From: Oceanobacillus sp. CFH 90083 | GTDB taxonomy: Bacteria; Bacillota; Bacilli; Bacillales; Amphibacillaceae | Assembly (NCBI RefSeq): GCF_009389585.1 | Contig: NZ_VIYG01000006.1 | Span: forward strand, 186,001 to 250,000 | DNA length: 64,000 bases | Direction of reading: 5' to 3' | Shown here: positions 55,848 to 64,000 of the stretch, in pieces | How the letters are laid out: each line of letters starts with the position of its first letter | How positions within the stretch are numbered: the stretch's first letter is position 1 | Notes under the pieces: generated by a model | The model's input: only the letters and a program-made list of their open reading frames with translations | Databases searched by the model: none | Told to the model about the DNA's origin: nothing | Program-made: the position numbers and the translations under genes

Positions 55848-57749
55848 GTGGAAGCAGCTTTAGACAGTAAAGTAAATAATCATTCCAATAAACCGCCAAA
55901 TTTCTGGTTGAAGGGTCTTTCCGTACTTGATCGCAGATTTGAAGAAATACTTATTGTTTCTGGATTTTTGATGTTTATTATTCTAATCAATCTTCAGGTA
56001 ATTAACCGCTATTTACTTCCGTTTTTAGATATTGGAAATATGACTACATGGACGGAGGAACTTTCGAGATATTTATTTATATTCGTCTCTTTTTTAGGAG
56101 CCAGTCTGGCAATACGAAAAAGAGAATCTATCCAAGTCAGTATATTAACGGATAAACTGCCTGTAAGCATTCAAAAAGGCCTTCTGCTATCAAACACACT
56201 ATTTATGTTTTACTTTAGCTATATGATGGTAGTTAATGGTTTTGAGCTTATATCCTTTCAGATTGATACGCATCAAACAACACCAGCCTTGTCGATACCG
56301 ATGGCAGTTCCTTACAGTGCCGTACCGATTGGATTTGCATTAATTATGATTCGTTTAATTCAGATGTTTATGAAAGATACCAAAGAAATATCTATGAAAG
56401 AAGGGTTATTAGGAATTGCTTTTGCTATTGTAATGATTCTTCCCGTTGCTTTTTTAGGTGAGGCGGCAATTGCACTTGTCTTATTTGGTTACTTTGTTCT
56501 ATTTATTCTAATCGGGATGCAAATTGCATTTGCGCTGGGAGCGAGCACGTTAGCAACCGTTCTGGCTACCGATGCAATCCCGGTTGATTTCTTTCCACAA
56601 ACAGCATTTACAAGTATTGATAACTTCCCCATTATGGCAGTCCCATTTTTTATTGCAGCAGGGATTATTATGGGCGGAGGAGCGATTATCAAACGATTAT
56701 TATATTTATCAGATGAATTGATAGGATTTTTGCCTGGCGGATTAGCGTTAGTAGCAATCATTACTTCGATGTTTTTTGCCGCAATAAGCGGTTCAGGACC
56801 AGCTACAGTGGCTGCTATCGGGACCTTGCTTATACCAGCGATGATTAAACAAGGATATAATCCAGGCTTTGCCACTGGAGTTGTGGCGACAGCTGGAACA
56901 ATTGGGGTCATTATTCCACCGAGTAACCCTTTGGTTATTTATGGAGTAGTATCACAGGAGTCTATCTCTCAATTATTTCTTGCCGGTATTCTCCCAGGTG
57001 TTTCTACTGGTATCGTTTTATTAATCGTAACTTTTATTATTTCCAAGAAAAATGGCTGGCGGGGTGAGCGAACATCATTTAATCTCAAGAATTCTGCAAA
57101 GGCTGCTTGGGATGCCAAACTTGCCTTATTAGTCCCGGTTATCATTTTAGGGGGGATTTATGGCGGATTTATGACCCCTACTGAAGCTGCAGCAGTAGCT
57201 GCTGCTTACGGTATTATCGTCGGTATGTTTGTATATAAGGATCTTGGCTTAAAAGGTGTTTATCAAAGCCTTGTTAAAGCAGGGGTTACTTCTTCTGTGA
57301 TTATAATGTTAATGATTATGGCGAGCATATTTGGCCGGTTAATCACATTGGAAAAGGTGGCAGAATTTGTAGCAGAATTTGTCTTGTCATTAAGTGATAA
57401 TAAATTCGTTATTCTTTTACTCTTAAACCTATTTTTATTACTTATCGGTTTAGTTTTGGAGGCATTGGCTGCCATTGTGATACTGACGCCGATATTATTA
57501 CCGATGGCAGTAGCAATCGGTCTTGACCCAGTTCATTTCGGGCTTATTATGATTTTTAACTTAGCTATCGGGTTTATTACCCCTCCAGTCGGAGTAAATT
57601 TATTTGTAGCAGCAAGTACTGCAAAAATAAAAATAGAAGAAATTATCAAAGGAAATAAGTACTTACTCTTAACGATGATTGCTCTTCTTCTGCTATTTTC
57701 ATACATTCCGGCGATTAGTATGTGGCTGCCGGAATTAATAAGGAACTAG
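55848..57749 (+). CDS. Fused TRAP transporter permease (DctQM)
   Basis: 633 aa. Small subunit DctQ (about 20-175, four helices, TTWTEELSRYLFIFVSFLGA SLAIRKRESIQV) fused to large subunit DctM (about 190-630, with SGSGPATVAAIGTLLIPAMI, GVIIPPSNPLVIYGVVS and GFITPPVGVNLFVAAS). Sodium-driven uptake of the DctP-bound anion. GTG start with GGGGTGAG. The location upstream of an alcohol dehydrogenase and Xsc points to a hydroxysulfonate such as isethionate (inference). Confidence 0.95.
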   Translation: MEAALDSKVNNHSNKPPNFWLKGLSVLDRRFEEILIVSGFLMFIILINLQVINRYLLPFLDIGNMTTWTEELSRYLFIFVSFLGASLAIRKRESIQVSILTDKLPVSIQKGLLLSNTLFMFYFSYMMVVNGFELISFQIDTHQTTPALSIPMAVPYSAVPIGFALIMIRLIQMFMKDTKEISMKEGLLGIAFAIVMILPVAFLGEAAIALVLFGYFVLFILIGMQIAFALGASTLATVLATDAIPVDFFPQTAFTSIDNFPIMAVPFFIAAGIIMGGGAIIKRLLYLSDELIGFLPGGLALVAIITSMFFAAISGSGPATVAAIGTLLIPAMIKQGYNPGFATGVVATAGTIGVIIPPSNPLVIYGVVSQESISQLFLAGILPGVSTGIVLLIVTFIISKKNGWRGERTSFNLKNSAKAAWDAKLALLVPVIILGGIYGGFMTPTEAAAVAAAYGIIVGMFVYKDLGLKGVYQSLVKAGVTSSVIIMLMIMASIFGRLITLEKVAEFVAEFVLSLSDNKFVILLLLNLFLLLIGLVLEALAAIVILTPILLPMAVAIGLDPVHFGLIMIFNLAIGFITPPVGVNLFVAASTAKIKIEEIIKGNKYLLLTMIALLLLFSYIPAISMWLPELIRN

Positions 57750-57780
57750 ATAATAAAAGCTATATTAGGGAGGAACTTTT

Positions 57781-58971
57781 ATGTATATGACATATCAGCC
57801 GAAACAAATCACAATAGGTGAAAACAGTCTGGGGAGTTTGGGAGGAAGCGCAAAAAAACTCAAGACTACAGATTTGTTGGTTGTAATCGATCAATTTTTA
57901 ACAACAGAGCCATTAAATTATGATGAAAAGGTCAATCAAATTTTAAAACAGGAAAATATTGATGTTACCTTCTTTTCCGACTATCAAGGAGAACCGACTA
58001 CGGACCATTTAGAGGCAGCTTTAACCATTGCGAAAGAACAAGGGGTTAATGGAGTAGCTGCAATTGGAGGAGGAAGCGCTATTGACATCGCTAAAGCAAC
58101 AGCTCTCTTTTATAGGAATCCTCAAATGGAATGGGATGCAATAACAGATCAGAACAGCTTGGAAAGATTGCCTTTAATTGCGATCCCGACTACTGCGGGA
58201 ACAGGTTCTGAAGCAACAAAGGTTATGGTTATCACAGATACGGAAAAGGGCATTAAAATGAATCCGGGGCATCCCGATTTAATTCCTGATATAGCCATAC
58301 TTGACCCTGCTTTAACAAGCAGTCTGCCAAAAAATTTTACAGCATATACAGGGATTGATGCCTTAACGCATGCGATTGAAGCCTTTGTATCAACAAAAGC
58401 CAATATAGCAACGGATCAATATGCTTTAACAGCGATTCAAATTGCAGGGAGATCTTTACCAATTGTATATAACAACGGAATGAATATGGCAGCAAGAGAA
58501 GAAATGCTACTGGCCAGTACGTATGCGGGAATTGCATTTTCTAATGCTTCTACAAATTTAGCTCATGCTGCCGGAAGAGCCTTAGGAGCCAGATTCCATA
58601 TTCCACATGGATTAAGTGTAGCAGTGTTATTGCCATTAGTTATGCGTTTCGGATTGCAGGCAGCTCCCGAAAGATATGCGCAAATTGCTGTTGCTTTAGG
58701 GGAAGATGCAACTAAAGACATAAATGAACTGGCAGAGCAATCCATACAGGCTATTGAAAAATACTGCGATGATTTTCAAATATGGAAGGATGTGTTGAAC
58801 TATATTGATCTTCAGGATTTAGAACGTAATATTGATTTACTTGCAAAGGATGCTTTGGATGGAAATGGCATTTTAACGAATCGTATTGTTCCCTCAAGTT
58901 CTGATATAAAAAAACTATTTTTAGATTTAGTTGGTAAATTATCTAAGGTGAAAGGGGTTAATCAAGTATAA
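57781..58971 (+). CDS. Iron-containing alcohol dehydrogenase, candidate isethionate dehydrogenase/sulfoacetaldehyde reductase
   Basis: 396 aa type III ADH. NAD-binding AAIGGGSAIDIAKATALFY, TTAGTGSEATKVMVI, the metal ligands in DPALTSSLP...GIDALTHAIEAF and NLAHAAGRALG with HIPHGLSVAV. Iron-dependent members interconvert isethionate and sulfoacetaldehyde in known sulfonate degraders. With TRAP upstream and Xsc downstream, oxidation of imported isethionate is the best reading; other alcohols are possible. GGGAGG ribosome site; 31 bp after the permease gene, so the same operon. Confidence 0.9.
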   Translation: MYMTYQPKQITIGENSLGSLGGSAKKLKTTDLLVVIDQFLTTEPLNYDEKVNQILKQENIDVTFFSDYQGEPTTDHLEAALTIAKEQGVNGVAAIGGGSAIDIAKATALFYRNPQMEWDAITDQNSLERLPLIAIPTTAGTGSEATKVMVITDTEKGIKMNPGHPDLIPDIAILDPALTSSLPKNFTAYTGIDALTHAIEAFVSTKANIATDQYALTAIQIAGRSLPIVYNNGMNMAAREEMLLASTYAGIAFSNASTNLAHAAGRALGARFHIPHGLSVAVLLPLVMRFGLQAAPERYAQIAVALGEDATKDINELAEQSIQAIEKYCDDFQIWKDVLNYIDLQDLERNIDLLAKDALDGNGILTNRIVPSSSDIKKLFLDLVGKLSKVKGVNQV

Positions 58972-59048
58972 GTATACAAATGTTAATCAAGCAATTCATT
59001 CTGGAGAGCGATAGAGAAAAGATATTTAAATTATAAATGCTTATTTCT

Positions 59049-59066
59049 TAACTGGTCGTAATGTCA
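59049..59066 (+). promoter_or_regulatory. Shared 18-bp motif upstream of lysR
   Basis: TAACTGGTCGTAATGTCA, 16/18 identical to 53956-53973, located 65 bp before the LysR start. Confidence 0.5.
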
Positions 59067-59130
59067 GTATATCTATCAAAAATATAAGTTCCTGACATGT
59101 ATAACGAATGATTGATGGGATGGGAAAAAT

Positions 59131-60045
59131 ATGAACTATGAAAAATTAAAAACCTTTATAGTCGTTGCTGAAAAGAAAAGTTTTTCTGAAGCTGCAAAGC
59201 TATTATTTGTCACCCAGCCTACCATTACAGCACAGATTAAAGCTTTAGAAGAGGAATTGAGCACGAAATTATTTGAACGGACCACCAAAAAAGTGAACTT
59301 AACTCAATCGGGAATAACCTTGATGAATCATGCAAAGGAAATTGTCCGATTAAATGATACCGCACGAAAAGAGATCCTGGAAATAGAGAATACAGTCCAT
59401 GGGGAATTAAGTATTGGTTGCAGTTTTACTATAGGCGAGTATATTATGCCTGAGTTTCTAAAGAAATTTAAAGATATGTATCCACTTATTCAAATAAGAG
59501 TAGACATTACAAATTCTAATAATATTATTTCTGATATTAAAGATCAGCGTGTAGATGTTGGTTTGATTGAAACGCCAATTGATGATGCGGAAATAGTTGT
59601 TGAGCCCTTTTTAGAAGATGAGTTGATTCTTATTGCTTCTCCGCTATCTTTTTCATCAGAAGACCTTGTCATTTCAGTAGATGAATTGAAAGCATTGCCG
59701 TTGATCGTAAGAGAAAGGGGATCAGGTACAAGAGCGGTAGTGAATCAATATTTAAATCAATCTGGTGTGAAGGAGGAAGATTTGAACATTGTAATGGAGT
59801 TAGGCAGTACAGAAGCAATTAAAGCAGCAGTAGAAGCAGAATTGGGTATATCTATTACTTCCAAAAGTGCAATAAAAAAGGAACAGAAACTGAATTTACT
59901 AACAGCATATAAAGTCAAGGATGTCTCCTTCTATCGATTTTTTTATACTGCTTATGGGAAAAACCATGTTTTGAAAGCTACAGCTGAGTTATTTATAGAA
60001 GAGCTATATAAAATGACCAAAAAAAGGGGAGAACTTGCTTTATAG
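59131..60045 (+). CDS. LysR-family regulator (CysL-like)
   Basis: 304 aa. Winged HTH (KLKTFIVVAEKKSFSEAAKL LFVTQPTITAQIKALEEELS) and a substrate domain (about 90-295) beginning ELSIGCSFTIGEYIMPEFLK, of the CysL/CbbR-like group that often reads sulfur or acetate status. It lies between the dehydrogenase and xsc genes and probably activates xsc and the exporter. Monocistronic start with GGGATGGG upstream. Confidence 0.92.
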   Translation: MNYEKLKTFIVVAEKKSFSEAAKLLFVTQPTITAQIKALEEELSTKLFERTTKKVNLTQSGITLMNHAKEIVRLNDTARKEILEIENTVHGELSIGCSFTIGEYIMPEFLKKFKDMYPLIQIRVDITNSNNIISDIKDQRVDVGLIETPIDDAEIVVEPFLEDELILIASPLSFSSEDLVISVDELKALPLIVRERGSGTRAVVNQYLNQSGVKEEDLNIVMELGSTEAIKAAVEAELGISITSKSAIKKEQKLNLLTAYKVKDVSFYRFFYTAYGKNHVLKATAELFIEELYKMTKKRGELAL

Positions 60046-60230
60046 TGCGTGTTCAAAAAGATCGGTAAAAAGGACCAGTCGGTTAAGAACGCGACGTCCC
60101 GGTTCCATCGGAAAAATGACGTCAACGCAGCAATTCGCCGTGTCATTTATAGTGGACTTTTTGAAAATCCTTTTATAGCAGTATTTTTCAAAATAACTTC
60201 TTAAAGGAGGTGTTTGTAAAAACAAGATGG
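60046..60230. repeat. Possible MITE-like intergenic element upstream of xsc
   Basis: GTGTTCAAAAAGATC near 60051 and GGACTTTTTGAAAATCC ending near 60172 are imperfect inverted ends. Between them is non-coding sequence with ACGTC repeats (GCGACGTCCCGG, ATGACGTCAACG). The composition resembles dispersed elements I associate with Bacillaceae genomes. It may carry promoter or terminator activity before xsc. Confidence 0.4.
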
Positions 60231-60325
60231 AAGAAGATTTTTATAGTGTTGAATTATTTGTAGATTAGTTATTCGAAGCGAAGCAATTTTTAAGTAAAAT
60301 ATAAAATAATCAAGGAGGAATTACA

Positions 60326-62104
60326 ATGGCAAAGCAATCTTTGGATCTGGAACAGGCGGCAAATCAGAAAGTGAAGATGACTCCGAGTGAAGCAATCGTT
60401 GAAACGCTGGTAGCAGAAGGTGTAAAAGAAGTTTATGGTATTGTAGGCTCTGCATTTATGGATATGCTCGATTTATTCCCGACAGCAGGAATCCGATTCC
60501 TTCCGGTAAGACACGAGCAAAGTGCAGCACATATGGCTGATGCCTATACACGCGTTTCCGGTACTGCGGGAGTTGTTATCGGTCAAAATGGACCGGGGAT
60601 TACAAATATGGTCACATCTGTTGCAGCTGCAAATCAGGCTCATACACCAATGGTAATTATTTCACCATCTGCAGGTACACCGACAATCGGTTGGGACGGG
60701 TTTCAGGAAGCAGATCAGGTATCTATTTTCCAGGCAATTACAAAAGAGACAGTAAGAGTTACGCATAAGAGCAGAGTTGCAGATTGTTTACGTACAGCAT
60801 TCCGGATAGCGTATGCCGAGCGCGGTCCAGTGCTTTATGATATTCCTCGTGATTTATTTTATGGAGAGCTGGAGGATCAGATTTTACAGCCGTATCAGTA
60901 TCGTGTAGACTCTCGTGGCAGTGGAGATTCCGTATTATTGGATAAAGCAACAGATTTATTAAAAAATGCGGAATATCCTGTGATTATTTCTGGTCGTGGA
61001 GCCGTTGATTCTGATGGGATAGAAATTGTAAGACAGATTGCTGAATATTTAACAATTCCAACAGCTGTATCCTATATGCATAATGATGCCTTTCCGGCTG
61101 AGCATCCACTGGCTGTAGGACCAATTGGGTATATGGGCTCTAAGGCAGCAATGCATACTCTAAAGAAAGCGGATGTTGTATTAGCAATAGGAACACGGTT
61201 ATCTGTGTTCGGTACACTGCCCTGTTATGATATCGATTATTTCCCTAAAAGTGCTAAAATTATTCAAATTGATATCAATCCAAGAAATATTGCCAGAACG
61301 CATCCGGTGGAAGTTGGAATTATAGGCGATGCAAAGGCAGCAACGGAAGTATTATATGAAAAATTAACAGAAGCAGTACCAAATGTTTTAGAAAATCAGA
61401 CCAGGCTTGAGGAAATTGCGAAAGTCAAACAAGAATGGGAGCAGGAACTGATTGATTTGGCGATGGAGGAGGGGAATCCGATTAATCCGCGCCGTGCCTT
61501 GCTGGAGCTGACAGGAGAACTACCTGAGAATACGATTATTTCCACAGATATCGGAAATGTTTCCTCCACAGCAAATGCTTATTTAAAGTTTAATCAAACC
61601 AGGCGCCACATTGCTGCTCTAACATTCGGAAATACAGGCTTCGCATACCCGGCAGCACTGGGAGCACAGCTGGCAGAGCCTGATGCACCAGTAGTTGCCA
61701 TCATTGGTGACGGAGCATGGGGAATGAGCTTACATGAAGTAAGTACGGCAGTAGAGCAAAACATTCCTGTAGTCGCTTGCGTATTCAATAATAAATCATG
61801 GGCAGCAGAAAAGAAAAACCAGGTAGATTATTATGACGATCGTTATGTTGGATCCGATATAGAGGCTCCAGAGTTTGCAGAAGTAGCTAAATCAATGGGA
61901 GCATTAGGATATACTGTTGAAAAAGCGGAAGACATTAGACCAATAATCAAGGAAGCATTAAGTCTGCGAAAACCTGCTGTAGTGAACATTTATGTTGATG
62001 GCACACAATTAGCACCTCCCTTCCGGAGAGATGCGTTGCAAATGCCAACCCGCTACCTAGATAAATATAAGCATTTGGATTACGAAGTGTGGGGAAAGGA
62101 ATAG
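60326..62104 (+). CDS. xsc: Sulfoacetaldehyde acetyltransferase
   Basis: Thiamine-diphosphate enzyme: sulfoacetaldehyde plus phosphate gives acetyl phosphate and sulfite. 592 aa, full length. Cofactor glutamate in [35 protein letters not shown] is an Xsc hallmark separating it from acetolactate synthases; [20 protein letters not shown]; the Mg-ThDP motif [12 protein letters not shown]...NNKSW. AAGGAGG ribosome site. It is the diagnostic gene of C2-sulfonate breakdown. Phosphotransacetylase, usually nearby, is not in the window. Confidence 0.96.
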   Translation: MAKQSLDLEQAANQKVKMTPSEAIVETLVAEGVKEVYGIVGSAFMDMLDLFPTAGIRFLPVRHEQSAAHMADAYTRVSGTAGVVIGQNGPGITNMVTSVAAANQAHTPMVIISPSAGTPTIGWDGFQEADQVSIFQAITKETVRVTHKSRVADCLRTAFRIAYAERGPVLYDIPRDLFYGELEDQILQPYQYRVDSRGSGDSVLLDKATDLLKNAEYPVIISGRGAVDSDGIEIVRQIAEYLTIPTAVSYMHNDAFPAEHPLAVGPIGYMGSKAAMHTLKKADVVLAIGTRLSVFGTLPCYDIDYFPKSAKIIQIDINPRNIARTHPVEVGIIGDAKAATEVLYEKLTEAVPNVLENQTRLEEIAKVKQEWEQELIDLAMEEGNPINPRRALLELTGELPENTIISTDIGNVSSTANAYLKFNQTRRHIAALTFGNTGFAYPAALGAQLAEPDAPVVAIIGDGAWGMSLHEVSTAVEQNIPVVACVFNNKSWAAEKKNQVDYYDDRYVGSDIEAPEFAEVAKSMGALGYTVEKAEDIRPIIKEALSLRKPAVVNIYVDGTQLAPPFRRDALQMPTRYLDKYKHLDYEVWGKE

Positions 62105-62118
62105 CCTTTTATAATACA

Positions 62119-62150
62119 TTTCCGCACCAATTTATTCGGTGCGGAAATAT
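62119..62150 (+). terminator. Hairpin after xsc
   Basis: TTTCCGCACC / GGTGCGGAAA with a 9-nt loop. There is no clean T run, and it abuts the next palindrome. Confidence 0.65.
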
Positions 62151-62188
62151 TAAATACATTTAAACAGTTGTTTAAATGTATTTAATAT
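62147..62188. promoter_or_regulatory. Perfect 19-bp-arm palindrome between xsc and exporter gene
   Basis: ATATTAAATACATTTAAAC, four nucleotides AGTT, then the exact inverse. 81 bp before the exporter start. AT-rich and long, so an operator or cruciform is as likely as a terminator. Confidence 0.7.
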
Positions 62189-62268
62189 AAGAAAATAGAA
62201 AAAGTGCTATGTTAGGCTGAACAATTTTTAAGCCGTATTGAAGTATTATACATAAAGGAGCTGATAAC

Positions 62269-63426
62269 TTGGAAGAATCAAGAGAAAAGAACAGCTTATT
62301 AGACATACTGCCTGGGTTATTGCTCTGTATTGTTGTGATGTTTTTAGGTATTTATGGCGCTGAATGGATTGGATATGTAATGAAATTAACAGGTTTATTA
62401 TCAGAAGGAAGCAAGACACCAGTATCCGGCATATTTGTTGCCATTTTAATTGGAATTATTATCCGGAATGTGATAAATTTTTCAGACATATTTACAAAAG
62501 GAATCAGCTTTTCAATGAAGTATGCATTACATGCCGGTATTATTCTGTTAGGTTTAAAGCTTAGTCTGATGGAAGCCTTAAAGCTTGGTGCGTTTGGCAT
62601 TCCATTGATTGTTTCCTGTATATCTGTCGGGTTATTTCTCACACTGTACTTGACAAAGAAAATGAATCAGTCCAGGAGACTTGGAACGTTGATTGCAAGT
62701 GGTACAGGTATTTGTGGAGTAACTGCGATTATGGCAATATCTCCTGTTATTAAGGCGAAGGAGAATGAGATTTCTTATGCAGTAGCGAATATTACTGTTT
62801 TTGGCTTAACCGGCATGATGCTTTATCCTTTTCTCGGCCATTTTTTATTTGCAGATGATCCAATAAAAGCAGGCTTGTTTTTAGGGACAGCCATCCATGA
62901 TACCGCCCAAGTGACTGGAGCAGCATTAATTTATGATCAGCTCTTTCAAAATTCTACGGTAATTGAAACGGCGACAGTCACAAAATTGACCAGGAATTTG
63001 TTTATTATTGCAATTATTCCGCTTCTATCTTATATATTCTTTAATCATTCCAGAAAAGAAGCTGGGGGGGATAAGAAAGAAAAGGATGCATTACCGAAGT
63101 GGTATACATTTATCCCGTTATTTGTTATCGGATTTTTAGTGCTTTCGGTTATTCGAACCGTTGGGGATGCTACGTTGGGAAATATGGGAGTAGCCTTTGG
63201 CATATTTGCAGAGAATACGTGGGAATCAATTTATACGAATCTAAGCACATTTGGAACAACCTATCTTCTGGGAGCTGCCATGGCAGGTGTAGGTTTATCC
63301 ACGAATTTTAAAAATTTTAAAGGAATGGGACTGAAGCCGTTTTATATCGGTTTTATTGCAGCAGTGGCAATTGGTATCGTAAGTGTTGTCCTTGTTTTCT
63401 TCTTTGGCGGGCTTATTAAGGTTTAA
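62269..63426 (+). CDS. YeiH/UPF0324-type putative sulfite/sulfate exporter
   Basis: 385 aa, about 10-11 helices. Conserved segments ALHAGIILLGLKLSLMEALK, GTGICGVTAIMAISPVIKAK, the AIHDTAQVTGAALIYDQLF motif and NLFIIAIIPLLSY define the family. Members are annotated as putative sulfate exporters, and some occur with sulfonate genes. Directly after xsc it would expel sulfite or sulfate released by desulfonation (inference). TTG start with AAGGAG 10 nt upstream. Confidence 0.9.
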   Translation: MEESREKNSLLDILPGLLLCIVVMFLGIYGAEWIGYVMKLTGLLSEGSKTPVSGIFVAILIGIIIRNVINFSDIFTKGISFSMKYALHAGIILLGLKLSLMEALKLGAFGIPLIVSCISVGLFLTLYLTKKMNQSRRLGTLIASGTGICGVTAIMAISPVIKAKENEISYAVANITVFGLTGMMLYPFLGHFLFADDPIKAGLFLGTAIHDTAQVTGAALIYDQLFQNSTVIETATVTKLTRNLFIIAIIPLLSYIFFNHSRKEAGGDKKEKDALPKWYTFIPLFVIGFLVLSVIRTVGDATLGNMGVAFGIFAENTWESIYTNLSTFGTTYLLGAAMAGVGLSTNFKNFKGMGLKPFYIGFIAAVAIGIVSVVLVFFFGGLIKV

Positions 63427-63504
63427 CGATGAAACAGATTTTAGATGCTTTTCTCATGTTCCTGTTATAGAATGAAAAAAGTACAGCTAACAGGAGGTTT
63501 TATT

Positions 63505-64000
63505 ATGGATTGGTTCGAACGATTAAATGGATATTTTCCGGTAGAGGAAATGAAAGCAAAAGAACAAATGAAAGCTTTGCTGAAGGACAAGCCAAATCAT
63601 TATTATAAGGATGAAAGTGACCTGCATATTATGATGTATGCGGAATTTGCAGAATTTGTTTTTGTTGATTTTCTATGGGTTTCTGAAAAAGCCCGTGGGA
63701 AGGGAATTGGTAAAAAATTGATTCAGCAGTTAAAGGACAAGCGGAAAACAATTATTTTAGAGGTGGAGCCGGTAGATGAAAATAATGAGGATACTGAAAA
63801 ACGTCTTCGTTTTTATTTTCGTGAAGGATTCAAGGTGTCGAAAACCATTTCCTATACGTTTCAGGCATTAGTATCACATTCGGAAACAGAGCTGGATATT
63901 ATGTATTGGGATGAAAGGGACAAGACAGATGAACAATTATTTAATTATATGATAACAATTTATGAAGAAATTCATTCTTACAAGCAGAAACAAATCTACG
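63505..64000 (+). CDS. GNAT acetyltransferase, 3' end outside window
   Basis: 165 codons to the window edge, no stop. AGGAGG (63492-63497) is 7 nt before the ATG. GNAT core: FVDFLWVSEKARGKGIGKKL with the acetyl-CoA loop (KARGKGIGK), beta-5 TIILEVEPVDEN and RLRFYFREGFKVSKTISYTF. Substrate unknown. The gene is not clearly linked to the sulfonate locus. Confidence 0.88.
   Translation, partial: MDWFERLNGYFPVEEMKAKEQMKALLKDKPNHYYKDESDLHIMMYAEFAEFVFVDFLWVSEKARGKGIGKKLIQQLKDKRKTIILEVEPVDENNEDTEKRLRFYFREGFKVSKTISYTFQALVSHSETELDIMYWDERDKTDEQLFNYMITIYEEIHSYKQKQIY

Overview
The window reads as a low-GC Gram-positive chromosome of the Bacillaceae, probably a halotolerant Oceanobacillus/Virgibacillus-type bacillus. 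This rests on AGGAGG-type ribosome binding sites, frequent TTG/GTG starts, T-box leaders ahead of leuA and thrS, Fur-box control of a siderophore uptake operon, SPP1/XhlB-type holin and PBSX-like relics. Species assignment is inference. No rRNA, tRNA or CRISPR array was found.

Layout. 1-3060: the 3' part of a chemoreceptor and a 23S rRNA uracil-5 methyltransferase (rlmD). 3019-11402: an AT-rich accessory island inserted exactly at the rlmD 3' end and bracketed by two gapless, imperfect ~244-bp direct repeats that each end in the same terminator. It carries a solitary phage-type cytosine-5 DNA methyltransferase with a second long reading frame embedded in it, a small ORF, a decayed phage endolysin tail, a Panacea-domain gene overlapping a multi-pass membrane protein gene (toxin-antitoxin-like), an IS3 scar, and a two-gene module of a 'REDLYDEVW' protein plus a 910-aa SF1 helicase. 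This is the most likely home of an undescribed defence system. 11572-16373: Fur-controlled ferric-siderophore ABC operon with a flavoprotein reductase and a double-length permease. 16400-25800: housekeeping and small accessory genes (lipoprotein, bPH protein, SulP-UspA pair, a resolvase homologue without catalytic residues, Dps, MFS, VanZ). 25794-28163: a broken SDR gene next to an IS605-type element with intact tnpB and relic tnpA. 28224-33000: D-serine dehydratase, a MutS2 paralogue without Smr, then leuA behind a leucine T-box.

34961-49063: membrane and regulatory genes (VanZ-RDD fusion, TetR plus DUF5367, Ada, DUF817, DUF2975/HTH operon, tandem-MerR regulator divergent from a UvrA paralogue with a leader ORF, DUF998, MFS, YlmA-like ATPase, acidic lipoprotein). 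49156-53146: a solitary holin divergent from a chitin-active LPMO, then thrS behind two tandem threonine T-boxes. 53996-63426: GntR regulator, TRAP transporter (DctP and fused DctQM), iron-dependent alcohol dehydrogenase, LysR regulator, sulfoacetaldehyde acetyltransferase (Xsc) and a YeiH-type exporter. Read together this is a sulfonate pathway: import of a C2 sulfonate such as isethionate, oxidation to sulfoacetaldehyde, cleavage to acetyl phosphate plus sulfite, and export of sulfite/sulfate. An 18-bp motif is shared by the upstream regions of the two regulators. The window ends inside a GNAT acetyltransferase gene.
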